A stretch of DNA of 64,000 nucleotides from Acinetobacter portensis (GCF_009372215.1 NZ_LWRV01000035.1:1-64000); one strand, 5' to 3'. Counted from the first letter of the stretch, positions 45,097 through 56,073 are shown. Numbers and translations: made by a program. Notes: generated by a model from the letters alone, not told the origin.

Positions 45097-45528
45097 GTGA
45101 ATTCAATACAAATTAGAAAAGATTTTAATGCGCCAATCGGGCAAGTATTTGAGTTGTTGTCTAAGCACGATACTTATAATGTAGCTTTCGCTCCCATGCA
45201 GGTTGAACGCATAAAAGATGCCTTAGATGTGAATCGACCAGATGGTGTGGGGTCTATACGTAAACTGGGTATTGGTAGGATAAAACCACTTCAAGAACAA
45301 ATCACATTATTGTTGCCGAATGAGCGAATTGAATACAAAATTATTAAAAATCCGCTCGTTCAGCATCATATTGGCATCATTGAGTTCGAAGCTGTAGATG
45401 AAAAAACAACGCGCGTAACATATACCATTGAATTAAAGATGTATTTACCTTTTGTAAGTAAATTAATTCTTGCACAGCTAAAATCTGGTATTAAACTAGG
45501 TTTCTCCAAACTCGCTAAAACTGTATAA
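45097..45528 (+). CDS. SRPBCC-family (START-like) protein
   Basis: This 143-residue protein has the polyketide-cyclase/dehydrase-like SRPBCC fold, with a start like IRKDFNAPIGQVFELLSKHDTY and a closing helix (LAQLKSGIKLGFSKLAKTV). Such proteins bind hydrophobic ligands; no catalytic residues are recognised. GTG 45097 is used, with GAGGGA a few bases upstream. It precedes cmk by 17 bases. The function is unknown. Confidence 0.7.
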   Translation: MNSIQIRKDFNAPIGQVFELLSKHDTYNVAFAPMQVERIKDALDVNRPDGVGSIRKLGIGRIKPLQEQITLLLPNERIEYKIIKNPLVQHHIGIIEFEAVDEKTTRVTYTIELKMYLPFVSKLILAQLKSGIKLGFSKLAKTV

Positions 45529-45545
45529 GTTAAAATGGAAATGCA

Positions 45546-46229
45546 ATGACAGTTCAAATTATTACGATTGATGGTCCAAGTGGTTCAGGCAAGGGAACAC
45601 TCGCTGCAAAACTTGCAGAGCATTATCAATTCCATCTTCTGGATTCGGGTGCGCTTTATCGTTTACTTGGATTGTCATTAAAAAAGCAAGATTTACTGGA
45701 AAAATTAGAGACGCATTTAGAGCAATGCGTACACATTGCGTCACAATTAAATATTCAATTTTTAAGTAGCGAACAAGGTACAAAAGTTCTTTTAGATAAT
45801 GAAGATGTATCTCAGCAAATTCGTACAGAAGAAGTTGGAAGCTTTGCTTCAAAAGTTGCGGCAATTCCAAAACTTAGAACTGCATTATTGCAACGCCAAC
45901 GCGATTTTGCACAAGCGCCTGGCTTAGTTGCAGATGGTCGAGATATGGCGACTTCTATTTTTCCACAAGCACAAGCGAAAATATATTTAACCGCTTCTGC
46001 TCAGTCTAGAGCCGAGCGACGAGTAAACCAGTTGCAGGCTATGGGGCTAGATGTTAAAATAAGCGACATTTTAGCTAATATCGAAGCTCGAGATAAGCGA
46101 GATATGGAGCGCGAAGTCGCTCCACTCAAGCCTGCAACTGATGCATACATGATTGATAGTTCAGCTTTGAACATCGATGAAGTATTCAAGTTAATGACAA
46201 CTTATATCGACAAGAAATTAGTAAACTAA
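45546..46229 (+). CDS. cmk: cytidylate kinase
   Basis: Cmk phosphorylates CMP and dCMP. The 227-residue kinase has the P-loop [44 protein letters not shown] and AEVAPL-like lid residues ([15 protein letters not shown]). The cmk-rpsA order is conserved in gammaproteobacteria. Confidence 0.94.
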   Translation: MTVQIITIDGPSGSGKGTLAAKLAEHYQFHLLDSGALYRLLGLSLKKQDLLEKLETHLEQCVHIASQLNIQFLSSEQGTKVLLDNEDVSQQIRTEEVGSFASKVAAIPKLRTALLQRQRDFAQAPGLVADGRDMATSIFPQAQAKIYLTASAQSRAERRVNQLQAMGLDVKISDILANIEARDKRDMEREVAPLKPATDAYMIDSSALNIDEVFKLMTTYIDKKLVN

Positions 46230-46259
46230 ATAATTTTTTAGCAGAAGCATAGCTTGATC

Positions 46260-46316
46260 AGTCTTATACGGACTATGTGAACGCTCTATTAAACCGGCCT
46301 TGTCTGATCCAAGACC
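46260..46316 (+). promoter_or_regulatory. candidate structured rpsA leader
   Basis: Two short hairpins precede rpsA: AGTC/GACT (46260-46274) and GGCCTTG/CAAGACC (46296-46316, one mismatch). The rpsA mRNA leader in E. coli is structured and autoregulated by S1; similar control here is inference. Confidence 0.3.
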
Positions 46317-46337
46317 GCTGACTTTATCAGGTATATC

Positions 46338-48014
46338 ATGACCGAATCTTTTGCAGCCCTCTTTGAAGAAAGCGAATTAAACCTCAACGTTGAAAAGGGT
46401 GCTGTCATCCAAGGCGTTGTAGTAAGCATTGACTCTGATTGGGTAACTGTTGACACTGGCCTTAAATCTGAAGGTGTTGTTGACCGTGCTGAATTCTTAA
46501 ATGAACAACGTGAACTTGAAGTTCAAGTTGGCGACACTGTAGACGTTGTTGTTGAAGCTCTTGACAACGGTATGGGTCAAACAGTTCTTTCACGCGAAAA
46601 AGCTAAACGCGCTGAAACTTGGACTAAACTTGAAAAAATCTTTGAAGATGGCGAAATCGTTACTGGTGTTATTTCTGGTAAAGTTAAAGGCGGTTTCACT
46701 GTTGACATCGGTCCAGTACGTGCATTCTTACCGGGTTCTTTAGTAGATACACGTCCTATCCGTGATACTACTCACCTTGAAGGTAAAGAGTTAGAATTCA
46801 AAGTAATCAAACTTGATGCTAAACGTAACAACGTTGTTGTATCTCGTCGTGCTGTTATGGAAGCTGAATCTTCAGCTGACCGTGAAGCTCTTCTTGCTCA
46901 GCTTGAAGAAGGTCAAACAGTTACAGGTACTATCAAAAACCTTACTGATTACGGCGCATTCGTTGACCTTGGCGGTATCGATGGTCTTCTTCACATCACT
47001 GACATGGCTTGGAAACGTATCAAGCACCCATCAGAAGTTGTTGAAGTTGGTCAAGAAGTTACTGTTAAAGTACTTAAATTTGACAAAGAACGTAACCGCG
47101 TATCTTTAGGCCTTAAACAATTAGGCGAAGATCCATGGTTAGCGATCATGAACCGTTACCCTAAAGGTTCTATCGTTAAAGCTCGCGTAACTAACTTAAC
47201 TGACTACGGCTGTTTCGCAGAAATCGCTGAAGGCGTTGAAGGTTTAGTACACGTTTCAGAAATGGATCACACTAACAAAAACATCCACCCATCTAAAGTA
47301 GTTCAGATTGGTGATGAAGTTGATGTTATGGTTCTTGAAGTTGATGAAGAACGTCGTCGTATTTCTCTTGGTATTAAACAAACTCGTGCTAACCCATGGG
47401 AAGAGTTCTCTAAAAACCATGATAAAGGCGAAAAAGTTTCAGGTACTATCAAGTCAATCACTGACTTCGGTATCTTCATCGGTTTACCTGGTGGTATCGA
47501 TGGTCTAGTTCACTTGTCTGATATTTCTTGGAACGAACAAGGCGAAGAAGCTATTCGTCGTTACAAGAAAGGTGACACTGTTGAAGCAGTTATCTTATCT
47601 GTAGATGCTGATGGCAACCGTATTAGCCTTGGTATCAAACAAATGAACAACGATCCGTTCAATGATTTCTTAGCGACTAACGAACGTGGTGCTTTAGTTA
47701 AAGGTACTGTAACTGCAGTTGACGCTAAAGGCGCTACTATTAAGTTAGCTGACGAAGTTGAAGCGACTCTTAAAGCATCTGAAATCAACCGCGATCGCGT
47801 TGAAGATGCAACTAAGTTCCTTGAAGTTGGTCAAGAAGTTGAAGCTAAAATCATCAACGTTGATCGTAAGTCACGTGCTATCAACTTGTCTATCAAAGCG
47901 AAAGATGAAGCTGAAGAAAAAGAAGCTGTTGCAAACTTGAAAACTGCAGCAACTACTTCAGAAAATGGTCCTAAGACTATTGGTGATTTGATCAAAGCTC
48001 AAATGGGTAACTAA
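46338..48014 (+). CDS. rpsA: 30S ribosomal protein S1
   Basis: S1 helps load mRNA on the 30S subunit. The 558-residue protein contains six S1/OB-fold repeats, with conserved cores such as [58 protein letters not shown] and [22 protein letters not shown]. Codon choice differs from its neighbours (many GTT, GCT and AAC codons), as expected for a highly expressed gene. Upstream cmk and downstream ihfB match the usual gammaproteobacterial order. Confidence 0.97.
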   Translation: MTESFAALFEESELNLNVEKGAVIQGVVVSIDSDWVTVDTGLKSEGVVDRAEFLNEQRELEVQVGDTVDVVVEALDNGMGQTVLSREKAKRAETWTKLEKIFEDGEIVTGVISGKVKGGFTVDIGPVRAFLPGSLVDTRPIRDTTHLEGKELEFKVIKLDAKRNNVVVSRRAVMEAESSADREALLAQLEEGQTVTGTIKNLTDYGAFVDLGGIDGLLHITDMAWKRIKHPSEVVEVGQEVTVKVLKFDKERNRVSLGLKQLGEDPWLAIMNRYPKGSIVKARVTNLTDYGCFAEIAEGVEGLVHVSEMDHTNKNIHPSKVVQIGDEVDVMVLEVDEERRRISLGIKQTRANPWEEFSKNHDKGEKVSGTIKSITDFGIFIGLPGGIDGLVHLSDISWNEQGEEAIRRYKKGDTVEAVILSVDADGNRISLGIKQMNNDPFNDFLATNERGALVKGTVTAVDAKGATIKLADEVEATLKASEINRDRVEDATKFLEVGQEVEAKIINVDRKSRAINLSIKAKDEAEEKEAVANLKTAATTSENGPKTIGDLIKAQMGN

Positions 48015-48075
48015 GTATTCGTTTTAAGGTATTGTTAATGTATAAATTAACCAATACTTTTTACACAAATACAAT

Positions 48076-48115
48076 AAACGGTAGCGTAGTATTAACTTAT
48101 TACGCTACCGTTTTG
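48076..48115 (+). terminator. rpsA terminator
   Basis: A 13-bp inverted repeat, AAACGGTAGCGTA / TACGCTACCGTTT, is followed by TTGT. Confidence 0.8.
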
Positions 48116-48176
48116 TATTTAAACAGGTTATTATCATAGGTATTCTAAGGTAGCTTGATAATTAAAGAGGTCGTAG

Positions 48177-48479
48177 ATGACTAGCGAAGCACTTAATAAG
48201 TCTGACTTAATAGAGCGAATTTCTCTAAAAAACCCACACTTGGCTGAACCCTTGGTGGAAGAAGCTGTTAAAATAATGATCGATCAAATGATTGCATCAT
48301 TGTCTTCAGATGATCGAATTGAGATTCGTGGATTTGGTAGCTTTGCGCTACATCATCGTGAACCACGTGTTGGTCGTAATCCAAAAACTGGTAAATCAGT
48401 TGAAGTGGCAGCTAAAGCTGTACCTCACTTTAAACCGGGTAAGGCATTGCGCGACGCTGTGAATGAATCAGCAGAATAA
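48177..48479 (+). CDS. ihfB: integration host factor subunit beta
   Basis: This 100-residue HU/IHF-family protein bends DNA as a heterodimer with IhfA. It shows [14 protein letters not shown] at the start, [22 protein letters not shown] and the proline-bearing beta-arm [12 protein letters not shown]. IhfB and not HU is indicated by its length and position after rpsA. Confidence 0.93.
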   Translation: MTSEALNKSDLIERISLKNPHLAEPLVEEAVKIMIDQMIASLSSDDRIEIRGFGSFALHHREPRVGRNPKTGKSVEVAAKAVPHFKPGKALRDAVNESAE

Positions 48480-48499
48480 ATATATTTGAAGGAATATTT

Positions 48500-48862
48500 A
48501 TGCGTTACGTCTTAGTCATAATTTTACTTGTACTTTTTGGGTATTCTCTTGCACTTGTTCTACAAAATAGTACGGAACTATCTGTAGACTTGTTATTTAC
48601 ACAAGTACCTGCAATGCGCTTAGGATTGTTGTTATTACTAACACTTTCTTTGGGTCTTGTTCTAGGATTGTTGCTTGGTGTTCAAATATTTAGAGTATTC
48701 CAAAAAAGTTGGGAAATTAAGCGCTTGCGTAAAGATATTGAATACCTTCGTAAAGAGCAAATTAAAACTGCTCAATCTGCAGCAGCGGAAGCGGCTGCAA
48801 ATACACGACATGAGAAGACAGTTTTGGATATAAGTCCTGAGGATCGTTCAAACAGTCTTTAA
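48500..48862 (+). CDS. lapA: LapA-domain (DUF1049) membrane protein
   Basis: This 120-residue protein has two N-terminal helices (about 2-20 and 40-65) and a cytoplasmic coiled-coil-like tail. It belongs to the LapA/YciS family, which with LapB controls LPS synthesis through LpxC turnover in E. coli. A lapB gene would be expected next, but a terminator and pyrF follow instead. It begins 20 bases after ihfB and is probably co-transcribed with it. Confidence 0.82.
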   Translation: MRYVLVIILLVLFGYSLALVLQNSTELSVDLLFTQVPAMRLGLLLLLTLSLGLVLGLLLGVQIFRVFQKSWEIKRLRKDIEYLRKEQIKTAQSAAAEAAANTRHEKTVLDISPEDRSNSL

Positions 48863-48930
48863 ATATTGTGTGTCAAATATAATTTTTGTTTCCTTTATTT
48901 CGGAAGCTTTTAATATAGTTGATAAAAAAT

Positions 48931-48965
48931 TAAACACCCATAGAATTCTGATGGGTGTTTTTTTA
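48931..48965 (+). terminator. terminator after lapA
   Basis: The hairpin AAACACCCAT / ATGGGTGTTT (48932-48941 and 48951-48960) is followed by a T-run. Confidence 0.85.
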
Positions 48966-49031
48966 TGTCGATGAAAAGATGAAAAATGTAATTCAAACTA
49001 ATTGCTTCATATTTCTTAACTTTTATTTCTT

Positions 49032-49059
49032 TTGTTCATGCAGGATTAAGCTTTATAAT
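49032..49059 (+). promoter_or_regulatory. pyrF promoter
   Basis: TTGTTC (49032-49037) and a perfect TATAAT (49054-49059) are separated by 16 bases, 35 bases before the pyrF start. This is the best sigma-70-like promoter seen in the window. Confidence 0.6.
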
Positions 49060-49094
49060 GTGCTTTCTTTTTGTCTGAACGATAGGTAAATCTC

Positions 49095-49775
49095 TTGAGT
49101 ATCATTGTTGCATTAGATGCTAAAAGCCAATATGACGCATTAACAATGGCAGAGCAGTTAGATCCTGCATTATGTCGAGTAAAAGTTGGTAAAGAGTTAT
49201 TTACACATGAAGGTTCAGCTGTTGTAAAAGCCTTACACGATCGTGGTTTCGAAGTTTTCCTTGATTTAAAATTCCATGATATTCCTAATACGACTGCACA
49301 AGCTGTATGTGCAGCAGCAGAAATGGGTGTGTGGATGGTGAATGTGCATGCTTCTGGTGGTCGTAAGATGATGGAAACATGCGTGGAGCGTTTAAAAGCA
49401 GGTAATTACAATACACAATTAATCGCAGTAACTGTTTTAACGTCTATGGGCCGTGAAGATCTTCGAGATATTGGCTTAGATGTTGAGCCATTTGAACACG
49501 TAAAACGTTTGGCTGCTTTAACCAAAGATAGTGGTTTAGATGGTGTGGTTTGTTCTGCTCAAGAAGCGAAAATGTTGCGTGAAACATTAGGGAATGATTT
49601 TTCTTTAGTGACTCCGGGAATTCGTCCAGAGGGTTCAAATGCAGATGATCAAAAACGTATTGTTACGCCTAAACAAGCAATGTTAGATGGCTCTACTCAC
49701 TTAGTGATTGGTCGACCAATTACAAAGTCTGAAAACCCAGGTCAGGCTTTAAAAGATATTTTAGCGACGCTTTAA
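49095..49775 (+). CDS. pyrF: orotidine 5'-phosphate decarboxylase
   Basis: PyrF makes UMP, the last step of de novo pyrimidine synthesis. The 226-residue TIM-barrel has IVALDAKSQ, the catalytic [10 protein letters not shown] block and VTPGIRPEG near the phosphate site, plus [10 protein letters not shown]. The start is TTG 49095, preceded by AGGTAAA; the family N-terminus fits this codon. Confidence 0.94.
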   Translation: MSIIVALDAKSQYDALTMAEQLDPALCRVKVGKELFTHEGSAVVKALHDRGFEVFLDLKFHDIPNTTAQAVCAAAEMGVWMVNVHASGGRKMMETCVERLKAGNYNTQLIAVTVLTSMGREDLRDIGLDVEPFEHVKRLAALTKDSGLDGVVCSAQEAKMLRETLGNDFSLVTPGIRPEGSNADDQKRIVTPKQAMLDGSTHLVIGRPITKSENPGQALKDILATL

Positions 49776-49788
49776 GAATCCCTGCCAA

Positions 49789-49832
49789 CCTCCCTTTACA
49801 AAAGGGAGGGGAACCCCCTTTTTGTAAGGGGG
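49789..49832. repeat. tandem REP-like hairpins after pyrF
   Basis: Two adjacent inverted repeats, CCTCCCTTT/AAAGGGAGG (49789-49809) and CCCCCTT/AAGGGGG (49814-49832), are followed by a T-run. They are much more GC-rich than the surroundings and look like members of a dispersed intergenic repeat family; they can also end pyrF transcription. Confidence 0.6.
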
Positions 49833-49870
49833 ATTTTTTTACTTTTAATCAAGAATAGAATTATAGATTT

Positions 49871-49891
49871 CTCTCTCCCATTGGGAGAGAG
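49871..49891. repeat. REP-like hairpin between pyrF and lysO-type gene
   Basis: CTCTCTCCC / GGGAGAGAG form a 9-bp stem with a 3-base loop in the same convergent gap. It resembles dispersed intergenic palindromes of proteobacteria. Confidence 0.5.
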
Positions 49892-49903
49892 TTAGAGATA
49901 GGG

Positions 49904-50812
49904 CTATATAGCTGCCAATATACTCACCACAATGGGTGCGAGAATAGAGAGAATAAAACCACTGACCATGGCATGCGGAATAAATTCATTGCCGCATGCT
50001 TGTTTAACCATAGGTAATGTTGCATCCATTGATGTTGCACCCGCTGCTGCAATTGCAGATCTTGGGTATTTCCATCCCAGTATATACATGAGTAAAATTG
50101 CGATAATTTCTCTAAATAAATCATTCATTAAGGCAATACTTCCCAATTCAGCATTACGTAATTCTGTAATAACAATGCCCGTCATGGAATAAAATCCATA
50201 TCCTTGTGAAAGCATAATCAGGTCTTTTAAGGCTATATTCTGAGTGATTAAAAGACTAAAACATGCACCCAATAAAGAACCAATAATTGCACCTACAGGA
50301 ACAAGCAAAATTTTCCAATTGATCCAAGATTTATCGAGCGGTGAGTGGGCTAAATCTAGACCAATTAAAAACATAAAAATAAGAAGTAAATACCAAGAAT
50401 TTAAATGTAGTGAATAATCTATAGATTGTAATAGTGATGCACTGAAATAACCTGCGGCAAGTGTGATAAGGGCGTAGCTAATATTAATTAATGATTTTAA
50501 AAATAAATCTAAAGAAACCTTGCCGTGTGTTGATGAGTATCCCACAGTTTTAAAAATGAGATAGCAACATATAAAAGTACCCAAAGTGGTACTTAATGAA
50601 AGTGCGAGGGCATTTTTAAGTATAAGTTGAGGGTGTGAAATCGTTTCAATGATTTGCGAAAATTCAAAAGCAATTGCGAATAGCAAAATATAAGAAAAAT
50701 AGGGTAAAACTTTAAATGAAATTTTTTCTATAAATTTTGGAATGCGATGGGCACATAAAAAGCCCAATGCTAAACAAATAAGTAACTGAGTAATAAGCCA
50801 AATAGATTGCAT
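49904..50812 (-). CDS. LysO-type (DUF340) lysine exporter family protein
   Basis: This 302-residue protein has about eight hydrophobic helices. The C-terminal block AAGATSMDATLPMVKQACG followed by FIPHAMVSGFILSILAPIVV matches LysO (YbjE) of E. coli, which exports lysine and its toxic analogue thialysine. It appears monocistronic and converges with pyrF. Substrate assignment rests on family resemblance alone. Confidence 0.82.
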   Translation of the reverse strand: MQSIWLITQLLICLALGFLCAHRIPKFIEKISFKVLPYFSYILLFAIAFEFSQIIETISHPQLILKNALALSLSTTLGTFICCYLIFKTVGYSSTHGKVSLDLFLKSLINISYALITLAAGYFSASLLQSIDYSLHLNSWYLLLIFMFLIGLDLAHSPLDKSWINWKILLVPVGAIIGSLLGACFSLLITQNIALKDLIMLSQGYGFYSMTGIVITELRNAELGSIALMNDLFREIIAILLMYILGWKYPRSAIAAAGATSMDATLPMVKQACGNEFIPHAMVSGFILSILAPIVVSILAAI

Positions 50813-51319
50813 ATAAAAAAGTAGATTAAAAACACTTGGCTATTATGACTATTTTAATGTGTATTTGTTTTTATCATTTACATAAAGTTAAATTTTAACT
50901 CGATTATGGATATAAAAGGCGATCATCATCAATTTTTAGCTTTCAGTTAATATTTGCATCTTTAGTCTGAATCAAATGTAAAAGATATCCTTCATTTTAT
51001 TGATATTAGCTTGCATAGCTAAATTATATTGATGACTTTATTGTATAGAATGAAAATTTCACATTATTGTTTTTTTGGGTCTTTATCTTTTTGAGATGTC
51101 GTGGATAAGCATCGCTTAAACCGAGATTTTTGGTCTAAATGAAGGGGAATGTATATCTAATAGAACATCATGTATTTATTATTTTCTATATCGAATATTG
51201 ATATAAATAGCTCATCACAGCAGTCATATGCTTCTATAGGCTTAAATATTGATAGTTTCGGCAATATGAAAGTTATATTAAATAGAGTAAAAAATATAAA
51301 AGCCTAAATATCGTTTTAC
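50813..51319. other. intergenic region, no gene seen
   Basis: This 507-base AT-rich gap lies between the divergent lysO-type and AraC-type genes. Only ORFs of about 20 codons or fewer without ribosome binding sites were found. No structured RNA was recognised. It should hold the promoters of both flanking genes. Confidence 0.4.
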
Positions 51320-52324
51320 ATGAAAAGATCAATTCTGAGTTTATTGTATTTAATTCAAGGAATGCGTAAAGCAGGGATTGATGTCGACCAAAAATTAAAA
51401 AGAATAGGGTTGAGTGAAAGTGCGATAGACCCAAGCTCTATTATTCACCCAAGTTTGGAGCGAGATGTTTTAGAAATATTAGGTGAAGGACTTGAGCCAG
51501 AACAAGGATTAATAATTGGTCAGCATTATTCTTTAGTGGGTTATAGTTCATTGTTAATGTTGCTTGTTACAAGTGAAAATATTCAAAAAGTGCTTGAAAA
51601 GGTTATGGAATATAGCTGTTTAACTCATTTAAGTGGGCAAATTCATGTTCAGTATTTGGACGATAAGGTTGCATTAATATTGAAACCTTTAGATTTGAAA
51701 ACGCAGTTGGGGCAATTTTTGGCGCATTGTGAAGTTTCAGGTACTTATCGATTTATTCAAGACTTATACAATATGATGGATTTAAAATTTCCATCGTTAA
51801 GTGTGAATTTACCATTTAAATCTCCAGAAAAATCTTTTATAAAGCAAATGTATATAGATATATTTGGCGATAATATTAAATTTGATTCAGAGCATACCAT
51901 CTTTTATTTTGACTCAGTGGTATTGAATGAGAAAGTAACATCTGCTGATCCAATTTCATTTAAAGTTTATGAGCAGAAATGTATCGCGGAGTTAATTCGT
52001 TTAAATGTACATTATTTGGAGCCATCACTTATACAGCGTGTTACAGATTATTTAGAGCTTCAAGTGGGATCAATGCCCACTATGGCTGAAACATCTAAGG
52101 CATTAAAAATACCTGAGCGAACATTGCGTCATCAGTTACAACAAATGCAAACGAGCTACACACAAATTCGTGAAGATATCATTAAATATAAAGCACTTAA
52201 ATTAATAGAATATCAGGAATATTCTATTGAAAAAATTGCTGAATTACTGGGCTATTCAGAGCCAGCTGCGTTTAACCATGCATTTAAAAGATGGTTTGGA
52301 CATAGCCCGCGGCAATATAAATAG
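51320..52324 (+). CDS. AraC-family transcriptional regulator (OruR/ArgR-like, N-terminal DUF4156-type arabinose-binding domain)
   Basis: This 334-residue regulator has a long N-terminal effector domain of the Arabinose_bd type (about 1-210) and a C-terminal AraC double helix-turn-helix. The HTH shows TMAETSKALKIPERTLRHQLQ, then SIEKIAELLGYSEPAAFNHAFKRWFGHSPRQYK at about 300-332 (seen in pieces). Such regulators often control lipid or amino-acid catabolism, but the effector cannot be read from sequence. It precedes zapE by 87 bases and may be transcribed alone. Confidence 0.82.
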   Translation: MKRSILSLLYLIQGMRKAGIDVDQKLKRIGLSESAIDPSSIIHPSLERDVLEILGEGLEPEQGLIIGQHYSLVGYSSLLMLLVTSENIQKVLEKVMEYSCLTHLSGQIHVQYLDDKVALILKPLDLKTQLGQFLAHCEVSGTYRFIQDLYNMMDLKFPSLSVNLPFKSPEKSFIKQMYIDIFGDNIKFDSEHTIFYFDSVVLNEKVTSADPISFKVYEQKCIAELIRLNVHYLEPSLIQRVTDYLELQVGSMPTMAETSKALKIPERTLRHQLQQMQTSYTQIREDIIKYKALKLIEYQEYSIEKIAELLGYSEPAAFNHAFKRWFGHSPRQYK

Positions 52325-52410
52325 CCTAAGCTTATTTATTCAAAAGTGTTATATAAAATGTATGAGAATCTTCGTTATAATCCATCAGCCCAAAATTAGT
52401 CTTGAAAAAT

Positions 52411-53532
52411 ATGCCAGATTTACACTCAATCAATACAGCGTTTAATCCGATGTCACCTGCAGAACGATATGCACAGGCAATATCTTCAGGACAATTTATG
52501 CCAGATGAAGCTCAAGCTCAGGCTGTGCATGAGTTAGATCGAGTATGGCAAGAATTAATTCAGCGCTATAAAGCATCTAAAAAAGCATTTCGTCGTTTTC
52601 GTAAACAAGTGCCGCCTAAAGGCGTTTATATGTGGGGTGGTGTAGGGCGTGGAAAAACATGGTTGATGGATCAATTTTACGATTCAGTGCCATTTCGTCG
52701 CAAAACACGCATGCATTTTCATCATTTTATGCAGCATGTGCATAAAGAACTCAATAAACTTTCAGGGCAAAGAAATCCTTTAGATTTGGTTGCAGAGCAA
52801 ATTTATAAAGATGCTGTGGTGATTTGTTTTGATGAATTTTTTGTTTCTAACGTAACGGATGCAATGATTTTGAGTGATTTATTCCAAAAGCTTTTTGCTC
52901 GTGGAGTAACATTGGTTGCAACATCAAATATTGCGCCAGATGGATTATATAAAAATGGTATTCACCGCGATCGTTTTATTCCAACAATTGAGCTAGTTAA
53001 AACAAACTGTATCGTGCTAAATGTAGATGCTGGTGTGGATTATCGTTTGCGTGTTTTAAAGCAGGCACAATTGTTTAAATCGCCATTAACACATGAACAT
53101 AAATTGTGGATGTCTCAGCGTTATGCAGCATTAACGCAAACTCAAGTTCAGTCACAAGAGCCGATCATTATTAATAGTCGTATTGTGGAAACAATTAGCC
53201 ATACTGAAGATGTTTTGTGGTGTGAATATTCAGAGCTTTGTTTAAAACCACGTAGTCCTGCAGATTTTATTGAAATTGCGAATGTTTATAATACTGTTTT
53301 GGTCAGTAATGTTCCGCATTTGAATGATTATTTATCTGAGGGGACGCGACGCTTTATTTATTTGGTCGATGAATTCTATGATAGAGGGGTAAAATTGCTT
53401 CTTACATCTGAGGATTCAATTATTGATCTTTACGAAGGTGAAAAATTAGCCTTTGAAATTGAACGCACGCGTTCACGTTTGCTTGAAATGCAGTCAGATG
53501 ACTACTTAAATACTGAACATAAAAACATCTAA
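52411..53532 (+). CDS. zapE: cell division protein ZapE (AFG1-like ATPase)
   Basis: ZapE is a peripheral ATPase that affects Z-ring stability; the family includes yeast Afg1. The 373-residue protein has PPKGVYMWGGVGRGKTWLMD (Walker A), RMHFHHFMQHVH, VICFDEFFVSNVTDAMIL (Walker B) and VATSNIAPDGLYKNGI. A TTG three codons upstream is in frame, but ATG 52411 is preferred. A terminator follows. Confidence 0.9.
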   Translation: MPDLHSINTAFNPMSPAERYAQAISSGQFMPDEAQAQAVHELDRVWQELIQRYKASKKAFRRFRKQVPPKGVYMWGGVGRGKTWLMDQFYDSVPFRRKTRMHFHHFMQHVHKELNKLSGQRNPLDLVAEQIYKDAVVICFDEFFVSNVTDAMILSDLFQKLFARGVTLVATSNIAPDGLYKNGIHRDRFIPTIELVKTNCIVLNVDAGVDYRLRVLKQAQLFKSPLTHEHKLWMSQRYAALTQTQVQSQEPIIINSRIVETISHTEDVLWCEYSELCLKPRSPADFIEIANVYNTVLVSNVPHLNDYLSEGTRRFIYLVDEFYDRGVKLLLTSEDSIIDLYEGEKLAFEIERTRSRLLEMQSDDYLNTEHKNI

Positions 53533-53910
53533 AGTCCTTAGGTTTTTAATAAAAAGCATCTAAATTTAGGTGCTTTTTTATTGTGTGTATTTTTGTTGAT
53601 TGGGTCGACAATTAGGGAATTTCATGGCTTAATCTTTGTTCATTTAGTTTAATGAACCCTAGGCTTTGTATAGTTTTAAAACAAAAATCTGAACTTAAGT
53701 CTAATTTCGTAATACAGAAAATTTATACATTATAAAAGAGTATTCAAGCGAATATTATTGTTGCATTTCTAGCTATAAATTTATTAAAAATATAGGTATC
53801 TATTTGATAATAAATGATGAATATTTAGCAATGTGATAATGCTATTCACTAAAGTATAAATGGGTATACTAGAAACTCTTGTATAAAAAGTAGCAATATC
53901 AGGAAAGACA
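53533..53910. other. intergenic region before glcB
   Basis: After the zapE terminator, this 378-base AT-rich stretch has no credible ORF. TATACT at 53865-53870 could be a -10 element for glcB, but the -35 spacing is poor. AGGAAAG directly before 53911 is the glcB ribosome binding site. Confidence 0.4.
53551..53580 (+). terminator. zapE terminator
   Basis: AAAAAGCATCTAAA / TTTAGGTGCTTTTT form a 14-bp stem with one G-U pair, followed by T residues. Confidence 0.8.
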
Positions 53911-56073
53911 ATGACTGCACGTATTCAAAAAGGCAAGTTAGCAATTGCTAAAGAACTCTACGATTTTATCGAAAATGAAGCATTACCAGGTTCTGGTTTA
54001 AACAGTGAAAATTACTGGAAAAACTTTGAACAAGTTGTCGTTGATCTTAGTCCTAAAAATAAAGCATTGCTTGCAAAGCGCGATGACATTCAAGCAAAAA
54101 TTGATGAATGGCACCGTAATAACAAATTTGAATTGGGGGCTTACAAAGCTTTCTTAACAGAAATTGGCTACTTGCTACCAGAAGTAGAAGATTTTCAAAT
54201 TACCACTGAAAATGTAGATGAAGAAATCGCACTTTTAGCAGGTTCACAATTGGTTGTACCAGTTCGTAACGCACGTTACTGCTTAAATGCAGCAAATGCA
54301 CGTTGGGGTTCTTTGTACGATGCACTTTACGGTTTTGACGTAATTCCTGAAGATGGTGGTGCTGAAAAAGGCAAAGGTTATAACCCTGTACGTGGCGAAA
54401 AAGTTGTCGCATTTGCTAAAAACTTCTTAAATGAAACCTTCCCATTAGCATCAGGTTCGCATGCAGATGCTACAAAATATGCTGTTGATGGTAAAAAATT
54501 AGCTGTAATGCTAAAAGATGGTTCAGCAACGACTTTAGTAAAAGAAGCTCAATTTGTTGGTTTTAATGGTGATGCATCTTCTCCAAAAGAAATCGTACTA
54601 TTGAACAATGGTTTGCATGTCATTATTGAAATTGATGCGACAAGCCCAATTGGTCAAACAGATGCTGCTGGTGTAAAAGACCTTGTTCTTGAGTCTGCCG
54701 TAACAACTATTCAAGATTTAGAAGATTCAATTGCTGCTGTAGATGCAGAAGAAAAAGTAGAAGGCTACCGTAACTGGTTAGGCTTAATGAAAGGTACGTT
54801 GGCTGAATCTATTGAAAAGAATGGCAAAACAGTAACACGTACTTTAAATAGAGACCGTACATATAGCGATTTAAATGGTGGTGTTGCGAAACTTCATGGT
54901 CGTTCACTCATGTTACTTCGTAATGTTGGTCACTTAATGACGAATCCTGCAATTTTGGTAGATGGTGCTGAAATTTATGAAGGTATCATGGATGCCTTAA
55001 TTACACCGTTACTTACTTTTGCAGACATTAAAGGCGAAAACGAAAATAGAAACTCACGTAAGGGTTCTATGTATATTGTTAAGCCAAAAATGCATGGTCC
55101 AGAAGAGGTTGCATTTGCTGTTGAATTATTTACTCGTTCAGAGCAAGCATTAGGCTTACCTGCAAAATCGCTAAAAATAGGTATTATGGATGAAGAGCGT
55201 CGTACATCTGTAAACTTGAAAAACTGTATTGCTCAAGCCAAAGATCGTACGATCTTTATCAATACAGGTTTTATGGATCGTACGGGTGATGAAATTCATA
55301 CCTTTATGGAAGCAGGTCCATTTGTTCGTAAAACTGAAGTTAAATCTCAAATTTGGTTCCCAGCTTACGAAAACCGAAATGTAATGATTGGTTTGCAAAC
55401 AGGTTTACGTGGTAAAGCACAAATTGGTAAAGGCATGTGGCCAAAACCAGATATGCTTTTAGATATGTACAAAACTAAAATTGAACATCCTGAAGCAGGT
55501 GCGAGCTGTGCATGGGTTCCATCTCCATCTGGTGCGGTAATTCACGCAATTCATTACCATCAATGTAATGTTTCTGAACGTCAAAAAGAGTTGCTACAAA
55601 CCGAAGCACTTCCTTTAGATGATTTGTTAACACCGCCATTGGCTACAGATACAAACTGGACTGCTGAAGAAAAAACCAAAGAACTTGAAAATAATCTTCA
55701 AGGTATTTTAGGTTATGTTGTTCGTTGGGTCGATTTAGGCGTAGGTTGTTCTAAAGTTCCAGACATCAATAACGTTGGTTTAATGGAAGATCGTGCAACA
55801 TTACGTATTTCTTCACAGCACGTTGCAAACTGGTTGCGTCATGGTGTTGTAAGCAAAGAGCAAGTTGAAGAAGTTATGCAACGTATGGCTAAAATTGTGG
55901 ATGAGCAAAATGCGAATGATCCACTTTATACGCCAATGGCACCTGACTTTAATGGTTATGCTTATCAAGCGGCTTATGACTTAGTTTTTAAAGGGGCTGA
56001 ACAGCCATCTGGTTACACAGAGCCTCTATTGCATGCTGCACGTTTGAAGCTAAAAGGTTATACAGGTGATTAA
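53911..56073 (+). CDS. glcB: malate synthase G
   Basis: Malate synthase G condenses glyoxylate with acetyl-CoA, completing the glyoxylate bypass. The 720-residue length is that of isoform G, not A. Family blocks include [24 protein letters not shown] (in parts), [55 protein letters not shown] and [12 protein letters not shown]. The Arg, Glu and Asp of the active site lie in these blocks. The gene is monocistronic, with a terminator 25 bases downstream. Confidence 0.96.
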   Translation: MTARIQKGKLAIAKELYDFIENEALPGSGLNSENYWKNFEQVVVDLSPKNKALLAKRDDIQAKIDEWHRNNKFELGAYKAFLTEIGYLLPEVEDFQITTENVDEEIALLAGSQLVVPVRNARYCLNAANARWGSLYDALYGFDVIPEDGGAEKGKGYNPVRGEKVVAFAKNFLNETFPLASGSHADATKYAVDGKKLAVMLKDGSATTLVKEAQFVGFNGDASSPKEIVLLNNGLHVIIEIDATSPIGQTDAAGVKDLVLESAVTTIQDLEDSIAAVDAEEKVEGYRNWLGLMKGTLAESIEKNGKTVTRTLNRDRTYSDLNGGVAKLHGRSLMLLRNVGHLMTNPAILVDGAEIYEGIMDALITPLLTFADIKGENENRNSRKGSMYIVKPKMHGPEEVAFAVELFTRSEQALGLPAKSLKIGIMDEERRTSVNLKNCIAQAKDRTIFINTGFMDRTGDEIHTFMEAGPFVRKTEVKSQIWFPAYENRNVMIGLQTGLRGKAQIGKGMWPKPDMLLDMYKTKIEHPEAGASCAWVPSPSGAVIHAIHYHQCNVSERQKELLQTEALPLDDLLTPPLATDTNWTAEEKTKELENNLQGILGYVVRWVDLGVGCSKVPDINNVGLMEDRATLRISSQHVANWLRHGVVSKEQVEEVMQRMAKIVDEQNANDPLYTPMAPDFNGYAYQAAYDLVFKGAEQPSGYTEPLLHAARLKLKGYTGD

